Shown here one piece after another: positions 12,569-25,075 of a stretch of 64,000 bases of DNA. The notes beneath the pieces are model-generated. The model saw nothing but the letters and a program-made list of their open reading frames with translations, ran no database searches and was not told the origin of the DNA. Source of the DNA: Gnetum montanum (taxonomy: Eukaryota > Streptophyta > Gnetopsida > Gnetales > Gnetaceae); the NCBI GenBank assembly GCA_015680685.1, contig MNCI01008582.1, positions 25,608 through 89,607 on the forward strand, written 5' to 3'. The position numbers and the translations under genes are program-made. Each line of letters opens with the position of its first letter. Positions within the stretch are counted from its first letter, which is position 1.

Positions 12569-13423
12569 TGATGAATCATGTTTTTCATATGCTTTGATAT
12601 TAGAGCATCCATGATATCGGGTACATGATATTGTAGCCCAAGATACAATATAATACATTCAATATCACAAGGTTATTCTTGAGTTTATAAATACAACCCT
12701 TGGGCACACGATTGAGAGTAGTTTTTGGTAGTCAAGTAGTGAAACTCTTGTAGTTTGTCCATTTGAGAGTTAGAATATTTTCCAAGTGCCTGCAGTAGGA
12801 GATCTAAGTGTGAACGGATCTTTATTCAAGCATTGATGTACTTGAACATAACATTATGTTGGCAATAAAGATGAACTCTTTGATTCATCCTTATAGCACT
12901 TGAGGCTTTCTTTCTTATGCACTCATATATTGTGATTTAATGCAATTTACATTAATGTTGTTCATGTAGTAATTAATTTTGGTTAATCAAGAAACTTATT
13001 AAAATACATAAGCATGACCCCTTTGAACATACGTGTGACACTTGGTAGCTTAGAAACAGTTAGTGTTTGACAACCTAGTAGTGTTTACACAAAGTTCAGG
13101 ATGTGTCTGGGAAGTGGGAATGGTTACTTGTGTTAGGCTAGATTAGATCGTAGTTTTCTTAGCACTTAATCACTCTCACTTTCATTCTTGTTCTAGGCGA
13201 GTAAATTGATAAAACACAAAATAATAAAAATCTTATGTCTTAGTCACACTTAACCATACAATTGCATTCCACAAGTGGGATTGGGAAGACAACGAATGGA
13301 CAACACACACACACCATTCAACTCTAGTGTACTTGGTAATTAAAATTTGTGGAATTCGACCAGATTGCATGTGAATGCCTATGAATTGTATGGTTGGGTG
13401 TAGGGGTACCTCACCACTCATCA
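12569..13423 (+). repeat. E1 3' LTR
   Basis: 855 bp, colinear with 3380-4235. The differences are mostly C/T and G/A. It ends TCATCA followed by the TSD CTTAA (13424-13428). Confidence 0.92.
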
Positions 13424-13451
13424 CTTAAACTATGAAGTAAGGGGTTGTATG
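13424..13451 (-). mobile_element. E0 5' LTR, fragment 2 of 3
   Basis: A short E0 piece between E1 and E5. CTTAAACTATGAAG... aligns with CTTAAGGTTAATTATT of the E3 LTR and continues at 44934 with TTGTTGTCTTCC, matching TCGTTGTCTTCCCAG of the relatives. Its last five bases, GTATG, are the E5 target-site duplication. Confidence 0.75.
13447..13451. repeat. Target-site duplication of E5 (GTATG), left copy
   Basis: GTATG precedes TGTTGGTGA, the left end of LTR A, and recurs at 44929-44933 right of LTR C. It therefore bounds the whole three-LTR unit. Confidence 0.85.
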
Positions 13452-16142
13452 TGTTGGTGATTGTTTGAGACTACCAATGTTGGCCTCCGGTCTCATGACT
13501 CAAGTCATGGGAAATGAAGGTGTTTCTTCTAATAGGGTTTAGGTACTTGCTAGTCTTCTAGCAACACCAAGGTCTAGATACCTCCAAATAAACTTAGTGG
13601 TTATAGAACAAACTATGCGTAAATGTGTGTTGCTATTGTGAATGTTGAAATGCTTGTTTTTGCATATGAAATGATAACTAGCTATTATAAAAGAAATTCA
13701 GCTAACTTTGTCAAATACTATGAGTCATCAATGATTCCTATTTTGTCAATTCACTTAGTCTATAGAGTTCCTATAGTACATTGCTTGAAACAAATAAAAT
13801 TTCACAAAAATTCTTGAGCACAATTCTGCCAAAATCTACTCCTAATTTTCCCCTGAGAAAAAGTTTCATAAAAAAACTAGAAATAGAGTGAGATTCAATG
13901 GATTTAGAAAAAGAAAAGAAAGGTTGATTTATGTGAAATATCAAACATTTAAGAGATATAAATTGACATGAGGAAATAGTTCACAATATATCTATTTCAA
14001 TTCAATCTAAATATTATGAATTGTCCAAACCCACTAACCTTAACAAGTAATTTTGTAAAAGACACTCTTATTTAACTACCAAAATGTTTTGTAAATGACA
14101 AAGTAAAGGCTTTTATTTGGCTAGTTAAGAGTTGTCAAGAATTGCAAATAATAGAGCTTTTAGAAAAATTTGACAATTTCAAGATTAAAATATTAAGGAA
14201 ATAATATTTAAAAGAAATGAAGCTCTTTTAGTCATCTCAAAGTATTAAAGATTTTCTAGATCCTCTAGACTCCAACAAGAAATTTCTATAAGACATTACT
14301 ATTAAATTGCTTAAGATGCTTCTATAAGAAAACATAAGCTGTTATATGATAAACCTAATAAAATTCTAGTATTATGAAAAAAATAGAGTTATAAGAGAAA
14401 TTAAAAATCCCAAAATTAAATGTTAAGCATGATACTATCTAAACCATTAGCTAAGAAACTAAAGACAAAATAAGAAGAAAAGAACTCATAGGATTAAAAC
14501 AAAGTAGTTGGATTGATGCCTTTAGTAAGCCATGCTTTACAAGAGATCTCTAATAATTCTTCCAAGTTTCTTCTCTTGCTTTTCCTATCATTCTACCTTT
14601 GAAACCTGTTTATAGTAATTTCAAAATCATCATAATAAGTTAACCTAGATTACAAAACTCTAAGAAATTTACTCATAACCACCCTAAGAGGTTATAACTT
14701 CTATTGGAAGTTATGAGAAATTCAAGCCATATTTGGAAAGTGTATTTTTGGTAATGGGAAATTAAAATTAGCTAAAAATATCATGGAGTTTTAGTTGTAA
14801 CTATCATAGGAAGTTAATACTTCCATAGGAATAAAAGGGATAACAGCCAAATGTCCCCTATATATAGGGCAGTATACAAGTATCCCATAAGTTTCTTTCT
14901 CCGTGAGTAACAATAATCCTTGTTTTCTTAAATAATAATAATAATAATATATATTTTTGGGATTGAGAAAACCATGGGTGTAGTATGAGAAATCCCTAAT
15001 TTTTTTAAAAAGGTCTAAATCCTTGCTTCTTGTACATGAAACCTTCATTGTTTAACTAATGGAAGAACTAACACATTTCCACACTTGGGATCACATCCAT
15101 TGGATAAGACTTTATCATTTTCTTGTAGCACATGTTGCATTAGCATTACTTACATGCCTACATCTACCATCAAATACTCATCATTGAAGTCATTGTCAAT
15201 ACTACTAAAAACCTCGACACTACACACCACCTCCCATGCCAATAGTCTAGGCTATTGTTGTTGCCACTTGCTATCCCATCATCGACTCCACAACCACCAT
15301 GAAAAAGTTGTACATGTCCACTACCACTGCATTGTCCACCGCATCCACTTGTTTCTATTGCAATTGTTGCTCTTATCACTTGTGCTAGCTGTGCCATCTA
15401 GCTTCTACTGTTGAAGATTCAATGTTATTGCCATTGCTTTCCATTGCATATGAACCTTCTATTGCTCCATTGTAGCATCATAGGTGCAACACCCCATAAT
15501 AGAAACCGAGCTTTCCATATGTGCCATCAAAGATGATGTTCTCTAACATGTGTGTGGCCTCCCAAAATTGAGCTAGTAGCTTGAAAGCTCTCTAATGAGT
15601 TGTAGCATTTGGTAGTCTTAGCTCCACTTCCACATCTATTTTTGTGATCACTTAATGGTAACAAATGCTATGAGTGCCTTTAAACTTTCTACCTAGTAGG
15701 ATGTATATTATGAAGAATTAAAAGAATCATAGGATAGTTCTGCATTCCTTATACTCACATATACAGTAGTCCATGTACCCAAAAATAGAATCAATAGTTC
15801 ATAAACAACAAATACAGTTTAAAGAGGTCATGGAGAAAAAGAAAGAGTAGCTACAAATGCCACATATAGTGGCAATTCCATTATTAGCATAGGGCCACAT
15901 AATGTCATGATAGATCTCTACATCTTACTTGCATCTAGAGGAGTTCTTATCATAGTTCTATTGATAAAGTAGCTCTACAAATTAATATTTTGCAACTTAC
16001 AAGAGAAAATCTACATTTTAGAGGATTTCCAACACAAACATGGGCTGATACTTAATTTCATGAAGTTTGAAGAGCCTTAGGGCTTATCGGCAAGAGTACT
16101 AATTTGCTAGAACCCCCAGAACAATGGATACATGTACTTTGT
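13452..16142 (-). repeat. E5 LTR A, part 1 (R/U5 side and part of U3)
   Basis: Left 2,691 bp of LTR A (3' LTR of internal region 1), homologous to LTR B from 37162 and LTR C from 40491. A minus-strand TATA box (TATATATAG on the plus strand, near 14862-14871) separates U3 on the right from R/U5 on the left. Short open frames such as 15085-15414 are low-complexity and have no matching frame in LTR C, so no gene is called. The LTR is broken at TTTGT (16138-16142) by E3 and resumes at 33413. Confidence 0.82.
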
Positions 16143-16936
16143 TGATGAGTGGCGAGGTACCCCTACACTCAACCATATGAATACGAGCGTAACACACGTG
16201 ATCCGGTCGAACTCCGTAGAATAAGTGCCTACACACCTCATGGAACACTTAAGGTTAATTATTCGTTGTCTTCCCAGACTTACTTGTATTTGTCACGGTG
16301 TATGGTTAAGTAAGTATGAGGTATATGATTTTTATGTTTTTCTATGTTTTATCTCCCATGCTATCGAGGGGAAGGGTTGAGAGACTAATTGACTAAATCT
16401 AACTAATGAACTAAGTCTAAATTAACCTAGCATCAGCATCCATTCCCACTTACCGTATACACCTTGAACCAATGCAACCGTGGTTACCAAACGCTAGTCA
16501 TTGCTGGGATCACCACGCGTAATGCACATGCTCGAAGCGGTCGTACTGAGGCACTTAACTAGAAGAGAAAGGGTTGAGAAAGATTTAATTCCTAATAAAG
16601 CATGTAAATGAAAAATAATAAATAACAATAAATAAAATCCTAATTAGCCTATTCCATGCACTGCAAGGTTTATCCAAGAAGCTCATCTTTATTGCCGTAC
16701 ACAAACTTGTGTTCAGGTACAATGTTTGCTCAAATAAAGATCCGTTCACTTTAGGACTCCTACTACGGGCACATGAAAAATATTCTATCTCTGGAGTGAT
16801 CAATTTGCCAGAGTTTCACTATGGTCTAGCCTAGGATGAGGAAACAAGGGAGAGCCACCTCTTATTCATAGATATGATGGTTTATCACGATATCATGTAC
16901 TCAATATTGCAGCCCATGCGATATTGCATCCCATCA
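16143..16936 (-). repeat. E3 3' LTR
   Basis: 794 bp, TGATGAGTGG to CCATCA, followed by the purine tract complement TACCCCCATG. Minus-strand TATA near 16862. The U3 palindromes are reduced: one decayed copy near 16886-16909 plus a half. Confidence 0.9.
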
Positions 16937-18663
16937 TACCCCCATGAATAAATGAAAACTCGTCCTTGAGTTCCTTACAACAATATTGGGAAGGTATGAG
17001 ATTATTGACTGAATGGAACTAATGGGATGACATGTGAACAGATCATCATTACAAGACTTAACAAAACTGGTGTTCATGACAACAAGAGCGAACACCTTAT
17101 TACATTGACATCAGGCCTCATTTGGCAGTTGAGAAAGAGAGAGAGAAAGAAGTGTTGTTGCTGCCAATGCCAGGATTGCATCTTTCATTTTTCATCGGTA
17201 AGCGCACCATCTATCTTGCTCCTTGCATAGCTATTTCAACATTGCTCCATTCCAAGTGTTCCCTCCAGATCCAATCCATTGTTGTACGATTGCCATATGC
17301 ACACACAACATAATCTTATATTAGCAAGGGTAGTTAAATTTCAATGTCATTGATACCTTGCTTCTGTGAAAGGTCTATTGGCTAGGTTGTGGTATGGCTG
17401 ATACGGATCTAGAGATATAATATTGATGATAACTGAAGGTGTAGGGGTTAGGAGAAAAATTGAAAAAATTGGGCCCCTGTACCCCCATGACTAATCGCGA
17501 ACCTCCGGTAGCGTTAAAATGGAAAAATAAAAGGAACAAGAAATATGAGGAAAAAGAGACAACTATAGCATTGATGAAATGGATGTCAAGATGGAAATGA
17601 ACAAAATAAAATTAATTGAAAAAATGTTAGGGAAAATAAGTTAACTGGTGCACCAAATAGGAATGTCAACGGGTCCTCCCCAAAGCAAGCTCATGCCCTT
17701 AATGCCCTGACAAACCCACATTCAAAGAGTCTGTAGGCTCTAGGAATGTCATTTGGAACAAGAGTTAAAGTCGTAACTGCAAGAATTTACCAAAAAGAAA
17801 ATAATTCGTCAACTAAAATATACACTAATGATACAACCAACAATGAGGTGAACAATGGAGAGAAGGATGGAGAGAAGAGAATGGAATGGAATCCCAAGAA
17901 CAAGGTGGTGTACAACCCCTTGTGTAGTTCATGATTAATGTGACTTGGTAGATCTCATTCCAACTCCGGCCTCAAACAATTCACTTCCAGTGAATTTGCA
18001 TTAATGCATCCGGCTAATCCATCCTCTTGAAGTAACAAGAATGCATCTCCAAAGAGCCACCACCATTCCAACGAAACAAAGGAGGAGAGAATGGGAAGCG
18101 AGAAGGGCCTTAGTTAGAGGGAACATTTTTATTTTGAGTTCCATAACTAGTGCTTGTAGCCCAAATAGTTATTTCATCTAAGGGATGTGCTTTGAATTCT
18201 CACTGCTCTTTTTTTTTTGTGTTTTGTGTTTTTATGCGTGAGAACCACACCATGTAAAGACTTATTTTTATTTGCTCAGCTTCCAATAATTGGGTAACAT
18301 TAGAAAGGTAAGAAAACTCAAGAAGAAAACATCCAAGCACCCAAGAGAATGGCCAATACAAATGCATCAAGCTCTCTTGAATTCACACCCTTTTCAATCC
18401 TTGAGTCCTTCCTTAGTTTGAGAAATACCCAATCATCGATTAGTTAATATTCTTATTAGAAAAGGACTGTACATTTCCAAGCTGAGAGAGACCATGGAGA
18501 CTGGTGGATGGATGGATGAAGTGAACTCATTGCCTGCCATATCAAAACAATCATACCTTAGTATCAACATCATGACTTAAAGGTAAAAACCAAACATTAG
18601 TAATCAATAGAAACGCAGTTCATGCCATCATGAAGAACACTTATTGGGTGAAAATCTTACACG
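16937..18663 (-). other. E3 noncoding 3' tail, left part
   Basis: No gene seen. It begins with the polypurine tract complement (TACCCCCATG) at 16937 and includes a second copy near 17484 (TACCCCCATGACTAA). The block AACCTCCGGTAGCGTTA near 17500 is almost identical in E2 at 20560. Colinear with E2 19959-21735. Confidence 0.75.
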
Positions 18664-18669
18664 ATGGAT

Positions 18670-18689
18670 CACACACACACACACACACA
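18670..18689. repeat. (CA)n microsatellite
   Basis: Ten CA units at the edge of the minisatellite in E3. E2 has the same arrangement at 21736-21752, so the microsatellite is part of the element family. Confidence 0.9.
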
Positions 18690-18938
18690 AATGAAAAAGT
18701 ATAAAGAAAGAAAATTTAAAGAAATTTGTAAAACAAAAAGAAGAAAAGTTAAAGAAATGTGTAAAAAAAAAACAAGAAAAGTTAAAGAAATTTGTCAAAC
18801 AAAAATGTGTAAGAAAAAAATGTGTAAAACAAAAACGTGTAGAACAAAAACATGTAAAACAAAAACATGGAAAACAAAAATGTGAAACAAAAATGTGGAA
18901 AAAAAATGTGGAAAAAAAATGTGTAAAACAAAAACGTG
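18690..18938. repeat. E3 minisatellite (AAAACAAAAATGTGT-like), part 1
   Basis: Imperfect tandem units of about 14-16 bp such as AAAACAAAAATGTGT. It is interrupted by E2 after ACGTG (18934-18938) and continues at 29042-29112. A shorter array of the same unit lies in E2 at 21776-21875. It creates long but meaningless open frames on both strands. Confidence 0.85.
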
Positions 18939-19958
18939 TGATGAGTGGCGAGGTACCCCTACACTCAACCATACGAAACATGTGTAGCATGCGTGATATG
19001 GTCGAACTTTGCAGACTAAGTGCCTACACGCCCCATGGAACACTTTGGGTTAATCATTCATTGTCTTCCCAGACTTACTTGTAGTTGTCATGGTGTATGG
19101 TTAACTAAGTCCGAGGTATATGATTTTTATAGTCTTTTATGTTTTTCTCCTATGCTATCGAGGTGGAGGGTTGAGAAACTAACTAACTCTAACTAATGAC
19201 TAAGTCTAAATTAACTAGCGTTAGCATCCGTTCCCACTTACCGTACACACCTTGAACTGATGCAACCATGGCTACCAAACGCTAATCGTCACTGGGATCA
19301 CCACGTGTAACGCACGTGCTCGAAGTGGTCATACTAAGGCATTTAACTAAGAGGAAAGGGTTGAGAAAGCTATCTATCCTAAGTGCGATGAGTAGCCAAT
19401 TCCTTGACTAACTATACACATATGGGACTACCACTAGCATTACCAAGTGTAGGTCTTGAATATGCCACCAGGTTACCAAGTAGTCACACGAGATGCTCGT
19501 AATCAAGTCGTACTCATACCGCATGCGATGAGCAGCCGATTCCTTGACTATTCGTACACATCCTTAGATGCTCATAATCAGGTCATAATCATACTACATT
19601 CTAGGAGTTTAAGGGTGAGAGAGAAACAATAAATAAAATTCTATTCCATGCACTGCAAGGTTTATCTAGAAAGCTCATCTTTATTTCCGTACACAAATTT
19701 TGTTCAGGTACAATGTTGCTTGAATAAAGATCCTTTCACTTTGGGACTCCTACTGCGGGCACATGAAAAATATTCTATCTTTGGAGTGATTAATCTACCA
19801 GAGTTTCTCTACTTCTAGCCTAGGATGAGAAATAAGGAGAGTGCTACCTCTTATTTATAGATTTGGTGGTGGACCGCGATATCGTGTACGCGACATTGCA
19901 AGGGAAGATGCGATATCGCGTACACGATATCGCGGCTCATGCGAATCACATCTCATCA
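18939..19958 (-). repeat. E2 3' LTR
   Basis: 1,020 bp, TGATGAGTGGCG to CTCATCA, identical in length to its partner at 28017-29036. Minus-strand TATA (TATTTATA on plus, 19852-19859) and polyadenylation signal (TTTATT on plus, 19680-19685). U3 is about 99 bp. A tandem-like duplication around 19385-19600 (GATGAGCAGCCGATTCC, CTCGTAATCA) makes it longer than the E3 LTR. Confidence 0.93.
19876..19933 (-). promoter_or_regulatory. E2 U3 paired palindromes (3' LTR)
   Basis: Two 24-bp palindromes at 19876-19899 and 19910-19933, starts 34 bp apart. Each is GCGATATCGC twice around GTAC; the second copy has one mismatch. They fill most of the short U3 immediately upstream of the TATA box and are candidates for the main transcription-factor sites. 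Confidence 0.75.
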
Positions 19959-21735
19959 TACCCCCATGACTGAATGAAAACTCATCCTCGAGTTCCTTAC
20001 AATAATATCAGGAAGGTATGGAATTATTGAGGGGAATGGAACTAACGGGATGACATGTGAACGGATCATCATTACAAGACTTGACAAAACTGGTGTTCAT
20101 GACAATAAGTGTGAACACCTTATTACAATGACATTAGGCCTATGTTGGTAGTTGAGAAAGAAAGAGAGAGAGAGAGAGAGAGAAAGAAGTGTTTTTGCTA
20201 CCAATGCCAAGATTGCACCTTTGTTCTCCAGCCGTAAGCGCAGCATCGATCTTGCTCCTTGCATAGCTACTTCAGTGCTGCTCCATTCCAAGTTTTTGCT
20301 CCAAATCCAATCCATTGTTTGTATGATTTCCATCTGCACACATAACACAATATTATATTAGCAAGGGTAAATGAATCATCATGTAATTGATACCTTGCTT
20401 CAGTGTAGGTCAATTGGCTAGGTTTTGGTATGGCTAATATGGATTTGGGGATATATTAATGATGACTACTAAAGGTGTAGGGGTTAGGAAGAAAATCAAA
20501 AAATTCAGGGCTAGGAGAAAATTGAAAAAATTGGTCCCCGTACCCCCATGACTAATTGCGAACCTCCGGTAGCGTTAGAATGGAGAAAGTAAAGGAGTAA
20601 GGAAGATAAATAAAAAGGGACAACTATGACATCGATGAAATGGATGTCAAGATGGAAATGAACAAAATAAAATTAATTGCAAAATGTTAGGGGAAAGAAT
20701 TTAACTAATGCTCCAAATAGGAATGTCAGTGGGTCCTCCCCAAAGCAGGCTCATGCCCTTAATGCTCTGACAAACCCACATTCAAAGAGTCCATAGGCTT
20801 CGGGAATGTTATTTGGAACAAGAATTAAATTCTCAACCGCAAGCATTTACCAAAATGAAAACAATGCATCAACCAAAATATATACACTAATGATACAATC
20901 GGCAATGAGGTGAACAATGGAGATAAGGATAGAGAGAAGAAAATGGAATGGAATCCCAAGAACAAGGTGGTGTATAGCCACTTGTGTGTTTTATGATTAA
21001 TGTAACTTGGCAAGTCTCATTCCAACTCCAGCATCAAACCAACCACATCCAGTGACTTCGCATCAATGCATTCGGCTAAACCATCCACTTGAATAACAAG
21101 GATGCATCTCCAAAGAGCCACCACCATTCCGATAAAACAAAGGAGAGAATGGGAAGCGAGAAGGGCCTTAGTTAGAGGGAACACTTTTGGTTCCATAACC
21201 AGTGCTTGTAGCCCAAGTTTATTTCGTCTAAGGGGTGTGCTTTCAATTCTTACTTAGTTTTTTCTCTTTTTTGTTTTTTTTGAGTTTTGTGTTTTTATGC
21301 ATGAGAACCACACCATGCAAAGACTATTTATTTTTATTGTCTTAGCTTCCGATAGTTGGGGTAACATCGGAATGACGAGAAAACTCAAAAAGAAAACATC
21401 CAAGCACCCAAGAGAATAGCCAACACAAAAGCATCAAGTTCCCTTGAAGTCACACCCTTTTCAATCCTTGAGTCCTTCCTTAGTTTGAAAAATGGCTAGT
21501 CACCAATTCATTTAAGTTCTTATTAGAAGGAGACTGTACATTTCCAAGCCAAGAGAGACCATAGAGTGTTGTGGATGAATGGATGAAGTGAACTCATTAC
21601 TTGCCATATCAAAAGAAACATACCTTAGTGTCAACATTGTGACTTAAAGGTAAAAATCAAACATTAGCAATCAACATGAAAATAGTTCATACCATCATTC
21701 TGAACACTTATTGGGTGACAAACTTACATGGTGGA
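19959..21735 (-). other. E2 polypurine tract and noncoding 3' tail
   Basis: Starts with the purine tract complement TACCCCCATGACTGA at 19959. A second copy of this module lies near 20540 (TACCCCCATGACTAA), followed by the conserved AACCTCCGGTAGCGTTA. GA microsatellite at about 20163-20182. No gene seen; colinear with the tail of E3, and with E4 63569-64000 in its first 430 bp. Confidence 0.75.
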
Positions 21736-21775
21736 ACACACACACACACACAAAATGGAAAAAGTATAATGATGA

Positions 21776-21875
21776 TGTAAAACAAAAAACTAGAAAAGTT
21801 AAAGAAAGTTGTAAAACAAAAATGTGTAAGACAAAAATTTTGTAAAACAAAAATGTGTAAAAAAAAATCAAAAAA
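21776..21875. repeat. E2 minisatellite
   Basis: Short array of the AAAACAAAAATGTGT-type unit, the E2 counterpart of the longer array in E3. Confidence 0.8.
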
Positions 21876-21895
21876 GAACTGAGGGCCCCATATGA

Positions 21896-23130
21896 TTAGC
21901 ATAGGTGGCCATCTCCCCCATGACTGAATTGTAAGGAAGAGATCCGAAATAGAGAGTGAGGTTGCTCACTAGTGGAGGTGTAACTTGTACTAGCTGTTGT
22001 GGGTTCATGGAAAGGTTTTGTTTGTTGTACATTAACCAATAATATTTTATCCGAGCTGTTAGGCTTGTATATCATCATGGCTCCAGAGGGGAAGGTTGTA
22101 TGAATAATATAGGATCCTTCCCACAATGTTTGGAATTTCGTACGCTAAGGTACGTGCATGGGATTCCAGTAAAGGACCTTGTTGCCTGGTTGGTACCTAA
22201 ACCTTTGGATCCTAAAGTCATGATGTTGTTTACTGTGTGCCTTGTGAAACTCATTTAATAATAGTGCAACCGATCTATTCTCGTCTAGTACATTCAAAGT
22301 TGCCAATCATTATTTTTGTGCTAGGTCGAGATCTAGGTGAAGGTTGTAAGCCATGGATAGTGTATGAAGCTCATTCTGTATGGGAAGCTTGGGTAGTTTT
22401 CTATACACTAACTCATAGGGAGAATAGCCCAAGCAGAGAAGTATGCCTAGAGAGCCTCGTTTAGTTTTGTGTTCTAGTCTTGCCTAAATTTGCTAACTGT
22501 TCTTGTTAATATCCTGGTAATCTCCTGGTTAGTAACCTCGGCTTGGCCATTAGCTTGGGGGTGATAAGGTGTGGTCAATTTATGCTCAACCCCTAAGTGT
22601 TGCATTAGTTTGCGAAAGGTTGCACCCATAAAATGTGTTCCATTATCAGAGATGAGTGCATGTGGTATACCAAACCTATTAATGATTTGTTGTTATACAA
22701 ATTGTGCAGCCGTAGATGATGTGCAATCTATTACTACGACTGCTTCAACCCATTTGGTTAAGTAATCAAAAACAACAATAATATATGCTTTTCCATTGGA
22801 CATCGGTGTGATAGGCCTCATAACGTCTATTCCCCAGATATCGAAGGATTCTAAAGGTTGAATCCATTGTTGCGGACCCTCCATTCTAGCAGTCATTCCA
22901 CCATCTTGTTGACAACATTCATAGGATTGGGAAAAATGATGGGTATCCTGGAATAGAGTTGGCTAATAGTATCCTGCAAGCAATACTTTGGTAGCTGTTC
23001 GTCTCCTAGCACAATGACCCCCACAAGGGCCCTCATGAGCATCATGGAGAACTTTTAATTGATCTTGATCGGGCATGCACCATCAAACCAAGCCATCAGG
23101 ATAGACTTTATAGAGTTGGCCCTTGATTTC
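21896..23130 (-). pseudogene. E2 integrase
   Basis: Gypsy integrase read on the minus strand. The zinc-binding region lies at about 22900-23080 (GPCGGHCARR-like; partly out of frame). Core residues: Asp at 22825-22827 (WGIDVMRP), Asp at 22645-22647 (ISDNGTHFMG) and Glu at 22537-22539 (NGQAEVTN), the last two separated by 35 residues. The C-terminal block ends with MWEGSYIIHTTFPSGAMMIY and SHGGDGHLC. There is no chromodomain. Scattered stops remain. The reading overlaps an AGTCATGGGGGAGATGG module (21910-21925). Confidence 0.9.
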
Positions 23131-23184
23131 CATGAAGTACTTGGTTTTGTGAAGAACCTATTGTTTCTTCCTAAAGTCCAACCC

Positions 23185-23640
23185 CTATGGTAATGGTTGG
23201 GAAATGAGATAAGTAAGAATGCTACTATACCAATTTATTTTTGTGGGTTGATCATTTACTACAATGGCAAAGAGGATTTCATCAGGAAAATGGTTAGATA
23301 CAACATATTCATCCTCTTTGTTGTCCCAACCCAACCAAGATAGGTGATCTGTGACTACATTCTTGGTGCCTTTGCGATCTACTATCATTAAATCAAACTC
23401 TTGAAGAATCACCAACCAACGTATGATACATGGGCTAACCATTGGATTTTTCTTAAGGAACCTAATTACACTATGATCTGTATGGATGTATACCTTGTAG
23501 CCCAATACATAGTGCCTAAATTTGTCCAGTGCAATCACTACAGCCATTAATTCCTTTTTTGTAGTCGTGTAGTTGAGTTGTGCATCGGTGATACTCTTAA
23601 TAGCACAGTGGATGTAATACGGTCATTTTTGTTCATCTAA
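23185..23640 (-). pseudogene. E2 RNase H domain
   Basis: Open from 23547: MAVVIALDKFRHYVLGYKV, then YIHTDHSVIRFLKK with a catalytic-type Asp, then the linker PMVSPCIIRWLVILQEFDL and NVVTDHLSWLGWD. Upstream, in another frame, is the LNYTTTKKEL segment holding the Glu. It aligns residue for residue with E1 8870-9265. Role: removal of the RNA template during reverse transcription. Confidence 0.85.
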
Positions 23641-24900
23641 TTGTGTTAGTACGACTCCTAAGGCGTAATTAGATGTGTCGGTCATGATATGAAATGGTCT
23701 GGACTAGTCAGGGGCTTGTAGAATAGGAGTTTTCACAAGCCTCTATTTGAGAGTTTGGAATCCTCATTCACATTCCCTGGTCCACTCGAATGGTGCATCT
23801 TTTTTCATTAATTCCACCAACGACTTGGAAATTTTGGAGAAGTTCTCAATAAATCTCCTGTAGTAGCCAATGTATCCAAGGAATGATCAAACATCTTTGA
23901 TAGTTTCTAGTTGTCGGGTAATTCCTTGGATGACTTTAATTTTTTCCAGATCTACCTCTATTCCTGATTGTGAAATTTTATGTCCCAATACTACTCCCTC
24001 TTCAACCATCAAATGGCTCTTCTACCAGTTGAGCTTTAGGTTGGTTTAAACACATCGTTTCAATATTTGCTTTAATCAGTCGAGGGCTTGATCAAAGCTC
24101 ATCCCATAAGTGGAGAAGTCGTCCATAAAGACTTCTACTCCGTTACTTATTTGTTGCTAAAATATGCTTAGAACTAATCGTTGGAATGTGGCAGGGACAT
24201 TGCACAAGCCAAAAGACATTTTTTTGTATGCAAATGTTCCCCAAGGACTGGTGAATGTTGTTTTGGCTTGGTCTTCTGGTGCGATTCGTTTTGGTTGTAC
24301 CCACTATACCCATCCAGAAAATTGTAATAGCAATGCTCTGCTATAGTGTCTAAGACTTTGTGAACAAATGGCAATGGAAAGTGATCTTTGAATGTTGCCA
24401 TATTTAATAGCCTAAAATCTATACATACCCTCCATTTACCTCCTTTTTTTGGTACGATTACAAGAGGACTAACCCACTCGCTATCAGTAATAGGGTAAAT
24501 GAACCCAGCCTTGAGAAGCTATTCTATCTCCTCTTTCACTATTTATTTTAACTTCAGGTTCAATCGCCTCTGGGATTGCTTGCGAGGTTTCATGGAGGGA
24601 TCTGTGTAAATCCTATGTTGTCATATCCTAGGATCTATTCTGGTTAGTTTAGGGTATGACCAGGCAAAGGCTGTTGACCACTTGTTTATCACCTTTAGCA
24701 AACTTTTTTTTTGCTTGGGTGCAAGCTTTGCGTTGATGATTACCAATTTTTCATTTTTAAGGGTCATGTATTCCAAACTGGTGGGCAACAGTTTTAAATC
24801 TAGAGGCTCTTGTTTAAAATCCTTAGGAATCTCCAAATTCCCCCAATTAATGTTTTTGGAGTTAAGGGAAGTTGGCAAAAGACTTGCTCTAATACGTTTG
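23640..24900 (-). pseudogene. E2 reverse transcriptase domain
   Basis: RT read leftward. Order seen: PKQKKSLLKVINKWSTAFAW (about 24720), KKGGKWRVCIDFRL (near 24430), MATFKDHFPLPFVHKVLDTI (24401 down), SPWGTFAYKKMSFGLCNVPA (near 24220), and VEVFMDDFST with the catalytic DD at 24118-24123. The thumb region continues to about 23640. Frameshifts near 24300 and 24000. Compared with E1 the motif residues are better kept. Confidence 0.9.
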
Positions 24901-25075
24901 TGCTTTCAATGTAAGCACTAGTTATTCCCTCAGCTAGTTTCATACAAGTTGTCGAGTTTTTCTCTTTATCAACTATTAGCCACTGGGTGTTTTCTTATTG
25001 TGTGGCTACCGCATATAGGCATTTTTGTATGTCAATATCCCGTGCACACTGATTGCATGCAGGCAATGTTAAACT

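Larger units (their letters stand above)
3380..13423 (+). mobile_element. E1: complete-layout Ty3/gypsy retrotransposon, inactive
   Basis: Element of 10,044 bp with two LTRs of 856 and 855 bp, both starting TGATGAAT and ending TCATCA, a primer site after the 5' LTR, a purine tract before the 3' LTR and a 5-bp TSD. Domain order is gag, protease, RT, RNase H, integrase, which defines Ty3/gypsy. A noncoding tail of about 2 kb follows integrase. Stops and frameshifts in every domain make it inactive. It is the only plus-strand member of the E0-E4 lineage here and lies inside the LTR of E0. Confidence 0.92.

Noticed and set aside
15085-15414. 109-codon plus-strand frame in LTR A with Ser/His/Leu-rich product
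   Set aside because: The homologous part of LTR C (42940-43280) has different frames and stops; low-complexity composition; no family recognised.
18670-18938. CRISPR-like appearance of regularly spaced short repeats
   Set aside because: Units are contiguous, degenerate and A-rich with no unique spacers; the context is a plant retrotransposon.
18628-18990. 120-codon minus-strand frame rich in Phe and Cys, and an overlapping plus-strand Lys-rich frame
   Set aside because: Both are translations of the AAAACAAAAATGTGT minisatellite; the repeat, not coding selection, keeps them open.
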